A DNA stretch of 5,156 nucleotides from Candidatus Zipacnadia bacterium (GCA_029821455.1 JALGTI010000377.1:1-5156), one strand, 5' to 3'; counted from the stretch's first letter, positions 1 to 5,156 are shown. The notes: generated by a model not told the origin, from the sequence alone. Made by a program: numbers and translations.

Positions 1-827
1 TGACTAATCTCACCGACCAGGCACAGAAGTGCCGGGTCCGGATCGAGACGCAATCCGAGACATTGCATCAACGATTGACCCTTGAACCTGAGGCCACCAA
101 GCGCATTGAACTACGCCTGCCACTGCCAGAAGAACTGCCGGATGACAAGGCCCAGAAGCAAACTATCCGCGTGCTGGCCTGGAGCGACAGTTACGCCACC
201 TATGACCTCAGGTGGCTGACCATGGCCCCGCTCATTAGCCTGCCCCAAGGCGGAGGCGGGGAGCTGCAGCGCCCCAGCCTCACCCTGGGCCGCAATCGCT
301 GGCAGGGGCCCGATGACCTCAGCGGCAGTTTCACTGTGCCAACTGATGAACACGCGATGCGCTTTGACATCCACGTCACCGACGATATGCTGCACACCGC
401 CGGCCTGGACAGCCCTCAGTACGGCGATTCCGTGGAGCTTTACCTCGACCTGCGCAGCCACGATCAGCAGGGCCTGCCGGTGTGGGGGCCGGAGGTGGTC
501 TGCATGCAGATAGTCCCGCCAACGACACCAGAAGGCGAGGCCCAGTGGACCACCCTGGACGCGCCGTGGGAGGGTATGCCTGAGATGGCAGTGACGGGTC
601 AGTTGAGAGACGACGGCTACTCCATCACGGTCGTCGTGCCACTGCCCGAGGACGCGCCTCAGCTTATCGGGTTTGACATCGGCGTCAATGACGCGGATGG
701 CCCCGAGGGCCGCGAGACCCAGATGATGTGGGCTGGAACGAAGGACAATTACCTGGACGCGTCAAACTTTGCAGCGGTGACGATGAAAAAGACACCGGCT
801 AGCGCCGTCCGCATCACCATCCGCTAA
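1..827 (+). CDS. CBM9-like carbohydrate-binding domain protein, 3' part only
   Basis: The frame is open from the left edge (first full codon at 3) to the TAA at 825-827, giving 274 visible residues. The N-terminus lies outside the window, so a TTG start at 63 need not be invoked and no signal peptide can be judged. Roughly the first 80 residues are strand-rich and look like the end of an immunoglobulin-like or other beta domain. From about 282 to 809 the protein reads as a CBM9/DOMON-like sandwich: a WQGPDDLSG segment (from 300), FDIHVTDD, the hallmark GDSVELYLDLR (from about 423), then IGFDIGVNDAD and a closing strand with MMWAGTKDN. In CBM9 families this module binds reducing ends of sugars or serves as an accessory domain of large, often secreted glycan-active proteins. 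The parent enzyme or binding protein cannot be named from this end. The following sugar isomerase gene supports a carbohydrate context. Confidence is high for the fold and low for the precise role. Confidence 0.75.
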   Translation, partial: TNLTDQAQKCRVRIETQSETLHQRLTLEPEATKRIELRLPLPEELPDDKAQKQTIRVLAWSDSYATYDLRWLTMAPLISLPQGGGGELQRPSLTLGRNRWQGPDDLSGSFTVPTDEHAMRFDIHVTDDMLHTAGLDSPQYGDSVELYLDLRSHDQQGLPVWGPEVVCMQIVPPTTPEGEAQWTTLDAPWEGMPEMAVTGQLRDDGYSITVVVPLPEDAPQLIGFDIGVNDADGPEGRETQMMWAGTKDNYLDASNFAAVTMKKTPASAVRITIR

Positions 828-833
828 CCAAAG

Positions 834-930
834 GAGGTACTCGCAACGGCACGGTAGGGCAAGCTTCCAGCTTGCCCTCACTGCGCAGGCTTCCCGCCTG
901 CGAAAGACCGGGTGCTTTTGCAGATACCTC
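834..930. repeat. Y-shaped inverted-repeat element with two sister hairpins
   Basis: Nearly the whole spacer folds on itself. The basal arm pairs 834-839 with 925-930, 843-846 with 918-921, 849-852 with 912-915 and 853-855 with 907-909. It is interrupted only by 1:1 mismatches or G-T pairs and a two-base bulge at 910-911. Inside sit hairpin A (856-864 with 870-878, 9 bp, loop TTCCA) and hairpin B (884-890 with 896-902, 7 bp, loop TTCCC). The two hairpins share the pattern GCARGCTTCCMGCYTGC, with the stem change compensated on both sides. There is no T run after it, so it is not a standard intrinsic terminator. It could be a REP/BIME-like dispersed DNA repeat, or a folded 5' leader of the isomerase mRNA. 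The window contains only one copy, so repeat status in the genome is an inference. Confidence 0.55.
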
Positions 931-945
931 AAGGGAGTACACAAG
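931..945 (+). promoter_or_regulatory. Ribosome binding site of the isomerase gene
   Basis: AAGGGAG at 931-937 lies 8 bases before the ATG at 946 and fixes that start. It begins at the base directly after the folded element at 834-930, so folding upstream would leave it just free. A stronger SD-like AAGGAGGT at 831-838, exactly 100 bases upstream, has no start codon at a usable distance. Confidence 0.7.
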
Positions 946-1629
946 ATGAAGCGCTCAGAGATCAACGGGATACTTACAGAGGCCGTGGAATTCTGCCACG
1001 CTCAGAACTTCAACCTGCCGCCCTTTGCGTTCTGGGCGCCGGAGCAGTGGGCACAGGCGGGGCACGAGTATGACGAGATCCGCGATTGTATGCTGGGCTG
1101 GGACATCACCGACTTCGGCCAGGGCCGCTTTGACGAACTTGGCCTGACACTGTTCACCATCCGCAACGGCAGCGCCAGGCTCCCCCAGTACACCAAGCCC
1201 TACTGTGAGAAACTCCTCATCGTCGGCGAAGGCCAGGTCACGCCCTTCCATTTCCATTGGAACAAGGTGGAGGACATCATCTGCCGGGGCGGCGGCAACC
1301 TCCTGGTGCAGGTTTACAATGCCAGCGAAGACGAGCAGCTTGCCAATGCTGACGTGCCTGTCAACATTGATGGCCGCAGCTTCACCGTGCCCGCTGGTGA
1401 AGTCCTGCGCCTCACCCCGGGCGAGAGCATCACACTGCCGCAGTACAACTACCACAAGTTCTGGGGAGAAGAGGGGGAGGGCATGGTGCTGGTGGGCGAG
1501 GTCTCGGCAGTCAACGATGACGAGACGGACAACCGCTTCCTGGAGCCTCTGGGCCGCTTCCCGGCCATCGAGGCGGATGAGCCGCCTCTCTATCTGCTCT
1601 GCACCGAATACCCCCCAGCGCCGGAGTGA
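946..1629 (+). CDS. D-lyxose ketol-isomerase family protein (cupin sugar isomerase)
   Basis: This is a complete 227-residue protein, the same length I recall for the Escherichia coli O157 sugar isomerase EcSI that defines the D-lyxose isomerase family. Members interconvert D-lyxose and D-xylulose, and often D-mannose and D-fructose, using a divalent metal (typically Mn2+) in the cytoplasm. Visible family features are MKRSEIN at the N-terminus, EIRDCMLGWDITDFG (44-58), EKLLIVGEGQVTP, the cupin metal motif HFHWNKVED (102-110; H102, H104 and E109 as candidate ligands), GGGNLLVQVYNA, PGESITLP, the later cupin histidine H170 in YNYHKFW, and the C-terminal blocks VNDDETDNRFLEPLGRFP and EPPLYLLCTEYP. 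No key block is missing. The ATG at 946 has a good SD. It lies 118 bases after the CBM9-domain gene, so it may share a transcript with it or have its own promoter in the spacer. Substrate preference (lyxose, mannose or another sugar) cannot be told from sequence alone. Confidence 0.93.
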   Translation: MKRSEINGILTEAVEFCHAQNFNLPPFAFWAPEQWAQAGHEYDEIRDCMLGWDITDFGQGRFDELGLTLFTIRNGSARLPQYTKPYCEKLLIVGEGQVTPFHFHWNKVEDIICRGGGNLLVQVYNASEDEQLANADVPVNIDGRSFTVPAGEVLRLTPGESITLPQYNYHKFWGEEGEGMVLVGEVSAVNDDETDNRFLEPLGRFPAIEADEPPLYLLCTEYPPAPE

Positions 1630-1654
1630 TGTCGGCATGTAGCGAGGCTGACAT
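1629..1654 (+). terminator. Hairpin abutting the isomerase stop codon, possible terminator
   Basis: Bases 1629-1636 pair with 1647-1654 (8 bp including one G-T) around a 10-base loop, beginning on the last base of the stop codon. The bases that follow are ACCAGCG, with no T tract, so a classical intrinsic terminator is not supported. A Rho-dependent end or an mRNA 3' stabiliser would fit as well. Confidence 0.25.
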
Positions 1655-1672
1655 ACCAGCGAAGCCCAAAAT

Positions 1673-1751
1673 GGCATGGGCCCGCTAGTCGGGGAGACGC
1701 GGGCCCAGCTCGAGATGCTATGCCGCTTCCGGACGAGGGGGGAAACGGCAT
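1673..1751 (+). promoter_or_regulatory. Structured spacer/leader upstream of purL
   Basis: The spacer 1630-1886 contains no convincing gene. Within it, 1677-1685 pairs with 1699-1707 (9 bp perfect, GC-rich, 13-base loop). Next, 1720-1725 pairs with 1746-1751, extended by 1727-1730 with 1741-1744 across one mismatch. GGCAT at 1673-1677 could instead pair with ATGCC at 1720-1724, which would exclude the second hairpin, so two alternative folds are possible. I compared it by eye with purine, ZTP and c-di-GMP riboswitch cores and found no match. It may be a terminator region for the upstream unit, a dispersed repeat or an unrecognised leader. Confidence 0.3.
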
Positions 1752-1763
1752 CTGCCAATAGAT

Positions 1764-1811
1764 TATCATAACTGCTCTCCCACGTCAAGCATAATCAGCA
1801 GCACATATAAA
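1764..1811 (+). promoter_or_regulatory. AT-richer stretch, likely promoter region of purL
   Basis: After the GC-rich hairpins the base composition changes. TATCAT at 1764-1769 and TATAAA at 1806-1811 are possible -10 boxes. Neither has a good TTGACA-like box 16-18 bases upstream, so a start site cannot be chosen. The 257-base gap before purL and the composition change are the main reasons to place a promoter here. Confidence 0.25.
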
Positions 1812-1874
1812 GGATTTCTCGCTCCGAATGCCGAAGCTACCCACTGAACGACAAGCGTGACCCCAGATGGCCCG

Positions 1875-1889
1875 AAGGAGCCCAAAATG
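1875..1889 (+). promoter_or_regulatory. purL: Ribosome binding site that decides the purL start
   Basis: AAGGAG at 1875-1880 lies 6 bases before the ATG at 1887. This favours ATG 1887 over the in-frame GTG at 1857, which has no SD and would place this SD inside the coding region. Confidence 0.75.
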
Positions 1890-2657
1890 GAACTGGACGA
1901 TCGTCGCCTGCCTGTATCTGAACTTGATGATGAGCAGCTTCAGGAGGAGCTGGAAAAGCATGGGGTGGTGCTGACACCGTACGAGGCCAGGCGCATTGCC
2001 GAGCTAATCGGCCACGACCCCACCCTCTGCGAGCTGCATATCTTCAATGTTGAGTGGTCGGAGCACTGCTCGTACAAAAGCAGCAAGGCCACACTCAGCG
2101 AGTTCCTGCCCACCGAGGCGCCCAATGTGATTCAGGGCCCCCAGGAGGACGCGGGGATCGTGTTCCTGACCGAGCACGAGGGCAAGCGCTGGGGGGTGGT
2201 CATCGCCCACGAGAGTCATAACCACCCGTCCCAGGTGCTGCCCAACGAGGGCGCGGCGACCGGCATCGGCGGCATCGTGCGGGACGTGGACTGCATGGGG
2301 GCCGATGTCATTGCCACTGCCGACCCACTGCGTTTCGGCGACCCGGCCGGCGAGAATGCTGAGCGCACGCGCTGGATTGTGCGCGGCGTAGTCGAAGGCA
2401 TCTGGCAGTACGGCAACGCCCTCGGCGTCCCCAATCTGGCCGGCGATATCTATTTCTGCGACAGCTTCGATGATAACTGCCTGGTCAACGTCGTGGCCCT
2501 CGGCATCGTGGCCGAAGAATCCTCATCGGCAAGCCGACTGATGATTCCGGCTTTGGCGGTTCAGCCTTTGCCTCCAAGATCCTCTCCGAGGAAGAAGAGG
2601 AGGCCGACCGGGGTTCCGTCCAGGTGCCTGACCCGTTCCTCAAGAACGTGCTGCTAA
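1887..2657 (+). CDS. purL: PurL N-terminal fragment
   Basis: Residues 1-211 are genuine PurL. They comprise an acidic N-terminal helix region, the FNVEWSEHCSYKSSK block (54-67) with the conserved histidine H60 of the active site, IQGPQEDAG, the AHESHNHPS block (107-115) bordering the nucleotide and Mg2+ site, then GAATGIGGIVRD (122-133), GADVIATADPLRFG, and DNCLVNVVALGIVAEE (196-211). From 2520 to the TAA at 2655-2657 the frame gives about 45 residues rich in S, R and P with no resemblance to PurL; this tail is out-of-frame sequence, not a domain. Alone, the fragment would lack the second half of the first ATP-grasp-like PurM-type lobe and all of the second lobe, so it should not be active. 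Confidence 0.8.
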   Translation: MELDDRRLPVSELDDEQLQEELEKHGVVLTPYEARRIAELIGHDPTLCELHIFNVEWSEHCSYKSSKATLSEFLPTEAPNVIQGPQEDAGIVFLTEHEGKRWGVVIAHESHNHPSQVLPNEGAATGIGGIVRDVDCMGADVIATADPLRFGDPAGENAERTRWIVRGVVEGIWQYGNALGVPNLAGDIYFCDSFDDNCLVNVVALGIVAEESSSASRLMIPALAVQPLPPRSSPRKKRRPTGVPSRCLTRSSRTCC

Positions 2658-4198
2658 TGAAGAAGGCCAACAAGGCCGTCCGCGAGCGGGCCAAGGAGCT
2701 TGGCATCGCGATCGGCTTCAAGGACATTGGCGGTGGTGGCCTGGCCTGCGGGTCGTCTGAGATCTGTGCAGCCGGTGGCTTTGGCGTGCAGATTGACCTG
2801 GACGCGGTGCATGTCGGCCTGCCTAACCTGCTGCCGGAGACCATCACCTGCGCCGAGACCCAGGAGCGCTACGTCCTGGCCGTGCCGGGCCACTTCACAG
2901 CAGAGGTCCTGCGCATCTACAACGAAGATTGGGACCTGCCCAACATCTACGAGGGTGCATGCGCACGGGTCATCGGCAAGATAACCACGGAGAAAACCTA
3001 CCACCTGACCTGGCAGAACAAGATAGTCTGCGATGCGCCTGTGGACGCCGTCACCTCCGGTATCAGCTACGAGCGCGAGGAGCAGCCGCGCACCTGGGAC
3101 CAGCCAGAGCCGGAGTTTGAGATGCCGGAAGATATGAACGAGACGTTGCTTGGGGTCCTGGCGCATCGCAACATCTGCTCGCGGGCCTATGTGTATCGCG
3201 AGTATGACACTGAGGTGCAGGGCAACGCAGTGATTCGTCCCGGCGAGGCGGGCGCGGGCCTGTGCGCTCCGCTGGAGGGCAGCACCGCAGGCGTGGCTCT
3301 GGCTGTGGATGGCAACCCATTCTACGGGCTGATTGATCCCTACTGGGGTGGAGCGACGGCTGTGGCTGAGGCGATGCGGAACGTGGCGGCCATCGGCGCC
3401 ACGCCGGCAGCCCTGACCGATTGCCTCAACTTTGGCAATCCGGAGAAGCCGCAGGCGTTCTGGGAATTCCGCCAGGGCGTCAAGGGGCTGGCCGATGCAG
3501 CGCGTAATATTGGCCTCAAAGGCCACCCGGGCCATGCCTGCCCCATCATCTCGGGGAATGTGAGCTTCTATAACGAGTCGGCGACCGGCGGGGCCGTGGC
3601 ACCCTCGCCAATTATCGCCTGTGTGGGGACGATGCAAGACTACTCCAAGGCTATTACTATGCAGTTCAAGCAGCCGGACTCGGCTATCTATCTGGTCGGC
3701 CCGCGAAGGGATGAGTTGGGTGGCTCGGCCTACTATCAGGCGCTTGGCCTGGGCCTGGGAGCCAATGTGCCCAAGGTAGACTGGGAGCTGGAGCGCGGGA
3801 TGATCTTCGGGGTGATTGACGCTATCGAGGCCGGCTGCGTGAACGCCTGCACGGATATCTCCGATGGGGGGCTTGTGGTGGCGTTGTGCGAGATGATCCT
3901 GGGGGGCTTTGCCAACGGGAAGCTGGGAGCGGAAATCGAATTACCACTCAGTAATGACCTGCGAACGGACAAGCTGCTGTTCAGCGAGTCGTCAGGCTTC
4001 GTCATCGAATGCCGCCCCGGCAGGGAGGCTGAACTGGAGAAGATCTTCTCTGACTATGGTGTGGAGACGGCAAGAATCGGCGAAGTTGATGATGATCCCA
4101 AACTGGCAGTCAAAGTAGCCGATCAGGACGTGCTAGAACTGGGTATTGATAAGATTAGGGATGCGTGGCTGAATGGCCTGGCGCGAACTCTGGCGTGA
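2519..4198 (+). CDS. purL: PurL C-terminal fragment
   Basis: PurL homology in this frame begins at ATC 2519, upstream of any plausible start. The GTG at 2624 is an ordinary valine codon in QVPDPFLKN and has no SD. Recognisable blocks in order are GKPTDDSGFGGSAFASK (2528 on), PDPFLKNVLL, DIGGGGLACGSSE (2723-2761), PETITCAETQERY (2834-2872), then the second PurM-like lobe with APLEGSTAGVALAVDGNP, GGATAVAEAMRNVAAIGATP, LTDCLNFGNPEKP (3413-3451), CPIISGNVSFYNES (3539-3580), DISDGGLVVALCEM (3854-3895) and LLFSESSGFVIEC. These build the AIRS-type N and C subdomains. The protein stops with TGA at 4196-4198 right after the family's usual end, with no glutamine amidotransferase domain. Apart from the break the reading frame is clean, with no further stops. 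Confidence 0.85.
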   Translation: MLIGKPTDDSGFGGSAFASKILSEEEEEADRGSVQVPDPFLKNVLLMKKANKAVRERAKELGIAIGFKDIGGGGLACGSSEICAAGGFGVQIDLDAVHVGLPNLLPETITCAETQERYVLAVPGHFTAEVLRIYNEDWDLPNIYEGACARVIGKITTEKTYHLTWQNKIVCDAPVDAVTSGISYEREEQPRTWDQPEPEFEMPEDMNETLLGVLAHRNICSRAYVYREYDTEVQGNAVIRPGEAGAGLCAPLEGSTAGVALAVDGNPFYGLIDPYWGGATAVAEAMRNVAAIGATPAALTDCLNFGNPEKPQAFWEFRQGVKGLADAARNIGLKGHPGHACPIISGNVSFYNESATGGAVAPSPIIACVGTMQDYSKAITMQFKQPDSAIYLVGPRRDELGGSAYYQALGLGLGANVPKVDWELERGMIFGVIDAIEAGCVNACTDISDGGLVVALCEMILGGFANGKLGAEIELPLSNDLRTDKLLFSESSGFVIECRPGREAELEKIFSDYGVETARIGEVDDDPKLAVKVADQDVLELGIDKIRDAWLNGLARTLA

Positions 4199-4200
4199 CA

Positions 4201-4269
4201 ATGCGATGGGCAGCAGCCCACAGACAAATGCTAGCGGGCAACGATGTCGAAGGCGATCGTGAACGATGA
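4201..4269 (+). CDS. Possible 22-codon coupling ORF between purL and the DUF89 gene
   Basis: An ATG two bases after the purL stop opens a 22-residue frame whose TGA (4267-4269) overlaps the downstream ATG in an ATGA arrangement. It has no clear SD of its own and the peptide has no recognisable motif. The reason to note it is that the downstream gene also lacks a well-placed SD (the nearest is GAAGG at 4249-4253, 12 bases away), so ribosomes passing through this short frame could deliver initiation at 4266. A small hairpin (4207-4211 with 4216-4220) lies inside it. It may equally be chance. Confidence 0.2.
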   Translation: MRWAAAHRQMLAGNDVEGDRER

Positions 4270-5093
4270 AGCTGTATCTGGATTGCATCCCCTGTATAAT
4301 TGGCCAGGCGCTGGTATCTGCGCGTCTGGTTACCAAAGATGAGAAGCTGCAAAAGCAGGCCTTATCGGCCGCGATCAAAGCTGTTAGTGAAGCTGAGTGG
4401 GGCCCCACGCCAATGGCTGTGGCCAAGATAGTCCATAGAAGAGTGCGCGAGGCCCTCAACTGCTCCGACCCGTACGCACAGATCAAGCGAGAGCATAATA
4501 CCGAGGCCCTGGCGCTGTACCCGCGCTTGCAGCAGCTAGTGGCCGAGGCTGATGAGCCCTTGCAGACTGCGGTCAAGATCGCGATGGCAGGCAACATTAT
4601 GGACCTGGGTGTATTGCAGGAGTTCGATGTCGAGGCGACGCTGGAGCAGGTACTCAAACGACCGTTTGCCATTGATGATTATGCGGCCTTCAAACGTGAT
4701 GTAGAACTTGCACAACGCGTCTTATACGTGGCCGATAACGCCGGAGAGATAGTCTTTGATAGAATGCTACTGGAGCAGTTACAGAACAAAGAGATAACGC
4801 TGGCCGTCAAGGATCAGCCTTTCATTAATGATGCGATGATGGCCGATGCTGTGCAGGTGGGGATTGACGAACTGGCTGAGGTCATTGAAGTGGGGCCTGG
4901 TGCGGGGGTGGAGGCGTTTGGACCGAAGTGGGATGCTGCGGACCTCATTGTACTGAAGGGCCAAGCCAACTATGAGGCCTACAGCACGGCCAGGGGGCCG
5001 CTTTATTTCTTATTGCTGGCCAAGTGTGAGTTAGTAGCCGGTGAAGCTGGCGTGCAGAAGGGCGATATGATCTTGCAAGCAGATGGTGGCTGA
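4266..5093 (+). CDS. DUF89 / ARMT1-like damage-control phosphatase family protein
   Basis: This is a complete 275-residue protein of the DUF89 (ARMT1-like) family. Characterised members are metal-dependent phosphatases that hydrolyse unwanted or damaged phosphorylated metabolites such as fructose 1-phosphate or 4'-phosphopantetheine and its derivatives. Visible family features are an N-terminal CIPC motif (C7, C10), DPYAQIKREHN (68-78), AGNIMDLG (108-115), the core YVADNAGEIVFDRMLLE (154-170) with D157 and N158 as metal-site candidates, PFINDAMMADA (185-195), and KGQANYEAYS (231-240), the site typically contributing substrate contacts. The C-terminal GVQKGDMIL is the normal family end. An in-frame TGA at 4260-4262 makes the ATG at 4266 the first available start. 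It sits 67 bases after purL, so co-transcription is likely. The exact substrate cannot be predicted. The CIPC motif points to the prokaryotic class of the family, which is less well studied. Confidence 0.9.
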   Translation: MKLYLDCIPCIIGQALVSARLVTKDEKLQKQALSAAIKAVSEAEWGPTPMAVAKIVHRRVREALNCSDPYAQIKREHNTEALALYPRLQQLVAEADEPLQTAVKIAMAGNIMDLGVLQEFDVEATLEQVLKRPFAIDDYAAFKRDVELAQRVLYVADNAGEIVFDRMLLEQLQNKEITLAVKDQPFINDAMMADAVQVGIDELAEVIEVGPGAGVEAFGPKWDAADLIVLKGQANYEAYSTARGPLYFLLLAKCELVAGEAGVQKGDMILQADGG

Positions 5094-5094
5094 G

Positions 5095-5156
5095 ATGCTT
5101 TGCCCAAAGTGCGGCTATGCGATGAGTGATTTCGACGAGGAGTGCCCGCGCTGCAA
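5095..5156 (+). CDS. Zinc-ribbon protein, 5' end only
   Basis: Twenty full codons are visible before the right edge. They contain CPKCG and, ten residues on from its second cysteine, CPRC, which is a typical N-terminal four-cysteine zinc ribbon (C3, C6, C17, C20). Such ribbons lead many otherwise unrelated bacterial proteins, including membrane proteins and regulators, so function cannot be called. The start is ambiguous: ATG 5095 lies one base after the DUF89 stop with a weak GGTGG 5 bases upstream, while in-frame ATG 5083 would overlap the preceding gene by 11 bases. Either way the two genes are tightly packed, suggesting one transcript with translational coupling. Confidence 0.6.
   Translation, partial: MLCPKCGYAMSDFDEECPRC

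Larger units (their letters stand above)
1887..4198 (+). pseudogene. purL: purL, FGAM synthase, interrupted by a frameshift with apparent deletion
   Basis: PurL (phosphoribosylformylglycinamidine synthase, EC 6.3.5.3) converts FGAR, ATP and ammonia from glutamine to FGAM, step four of de novo purine synthesis in the cytoplasm. Both halves align with the small-type PurL family, which lacks the C-terminal glutaminase and works with separate PurS and PurQ subunits. Neither partner is in this window. The locus spans about 770 codons, close to the usual 740 or so. It reads in one frame to E211 (2517-2519) and resumes one base back in the -1 frame with ILIGKPTDDSGFGG (from 2519). Family members normally have about 15-20 further residues between these blocks, of the type (D)EII.S..P....GY. 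Their absence with the frame change implies loss of 3n+1 bases near 2510-2521, or an assembly error of the same effect. All other motifs are intact, so either the loss is recent or the break is artefactual. Confidence 0.85.

Noticed and set aside
856..902. Intrinsic terminator for the CBM9-domain gene
   Set aside because: Neither hairpin is followed by a T run; the nearest short T stretch (916-919) lies within the basal stem.
1629..1688. 19-codon ORF whose ATG overlaps the isomerase stop
   Set aside because: It has no properly spaced SD, runs into the hairpin region and has no coupled downstream gene.
1677..1751. tRNA or known riboswitch in the purL upstream spacer
   Set aside because: The GGGCCCG start resembles a tRNA acceptor arm, but no T-loop, anticodon arm or CCA-side pairing follows; purine, ZTP and c-di-GMP riboswitch cores are not visible.
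955..1788. Long open frame on the - strand opposite the isomerase gene
   Set aside because: It is antisense to a clear enzyme gene, has no recognisable motif, and is explained by GC-rich codon use.
1857..1886. GTG 1857 as the purL start
   Set aside because: It has no SD upstream, whereas AAGGAG at 1875-1880 is well placed for ATG 1887; PurL homology does not need the extra ten residues.
2510..2525. Programmed -1 frameshift joining the two purL halves
   Set aside because: There is no slippery heptamer around CCGAAGAATCC, and a slip would still leave out the conserved residues between the two blocks.
2624..2660. GTG 2624 as a true start giving a natural two-subunit PurL with overlapping genes
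   Set aside because: PurL homology extends upstream of it to 2519 in the same frame, there is no SD, and the overlapping tail of the first frame has no PurL resemblance.
2654..3637. Long open frame on the - strand opposite purL
   Set aside because: It lies opposite strongly conserved PurL motifs and its composition (many R, A, H) is typical of an antisense shadow.

Overview
This is a GC-rich window (judged by eye) from a bacterial chromosome, with all genes on the + strand. The gene mix is a CBM9-type carbohydrate-binding domain protein, a D-lyxose-isomerase-like sugar isomerase, a small-type PurL without a glutaminase domain, a DUF89/ARMT1-like phosphatase and a zinc-ribbon protein. Together with structured GC-rich spacers this would suit an uncultured saccharolytic bacterium, for example of the Armatimonadota or Planctomycetota. 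That placement is only an inference; no rRNA or other phylogenetic marker is present apart from purL.

Layout. 1-827 holds the 3' part of a gene ending in a CBM9-like beta-sandwich. 828-945 is a spacer filled almost completely by one inverted-repeat element (834-930). It can fold into a Y: a long imperfect stem carrying two near-identical hairpins, ending exactly where the next gene's Shine-Dalgarno begins. 946-1629 is a full-length cupin-fold sugar isomerase of the D-lyxose isomerase family. 1630-1886 is a non-coding leader with three hairpins followed by an AT-richer stretch that probably holds the purL promoter. 1887-4198 is purL, broken near 2519: the reading frame shifts and a conserved stretch of roughly 15-20 residues appears to be missing. 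4199-4265 is a short junction crossed by a 22-codon ORF whose stop overlaps the next start (ATGA). 4266-5093 is a complete DUF89-family protein. 5095-5156 is the start of a gene encoding an N-terminal zinc ribbon, cut by the window edge.

How the genes may work together. The first two genes fit carbohydrate binding and ketose/aldose interconversion. purL makes FGAM in de novo purine synthesis. The DUF89 protein directly downstream belongs to a family of metal-dependent phosphatases that clear damaged or surplus phosphorylated metabolites, so it may be co-expressed with purL. I see no defence system, CRISPR array, insertion sequence, tRNA or rRNA. The points most worth a second look are the broken purL, the Y-shaped element before the isomerase, and the coupled junction between purL and the DUF89 gene.
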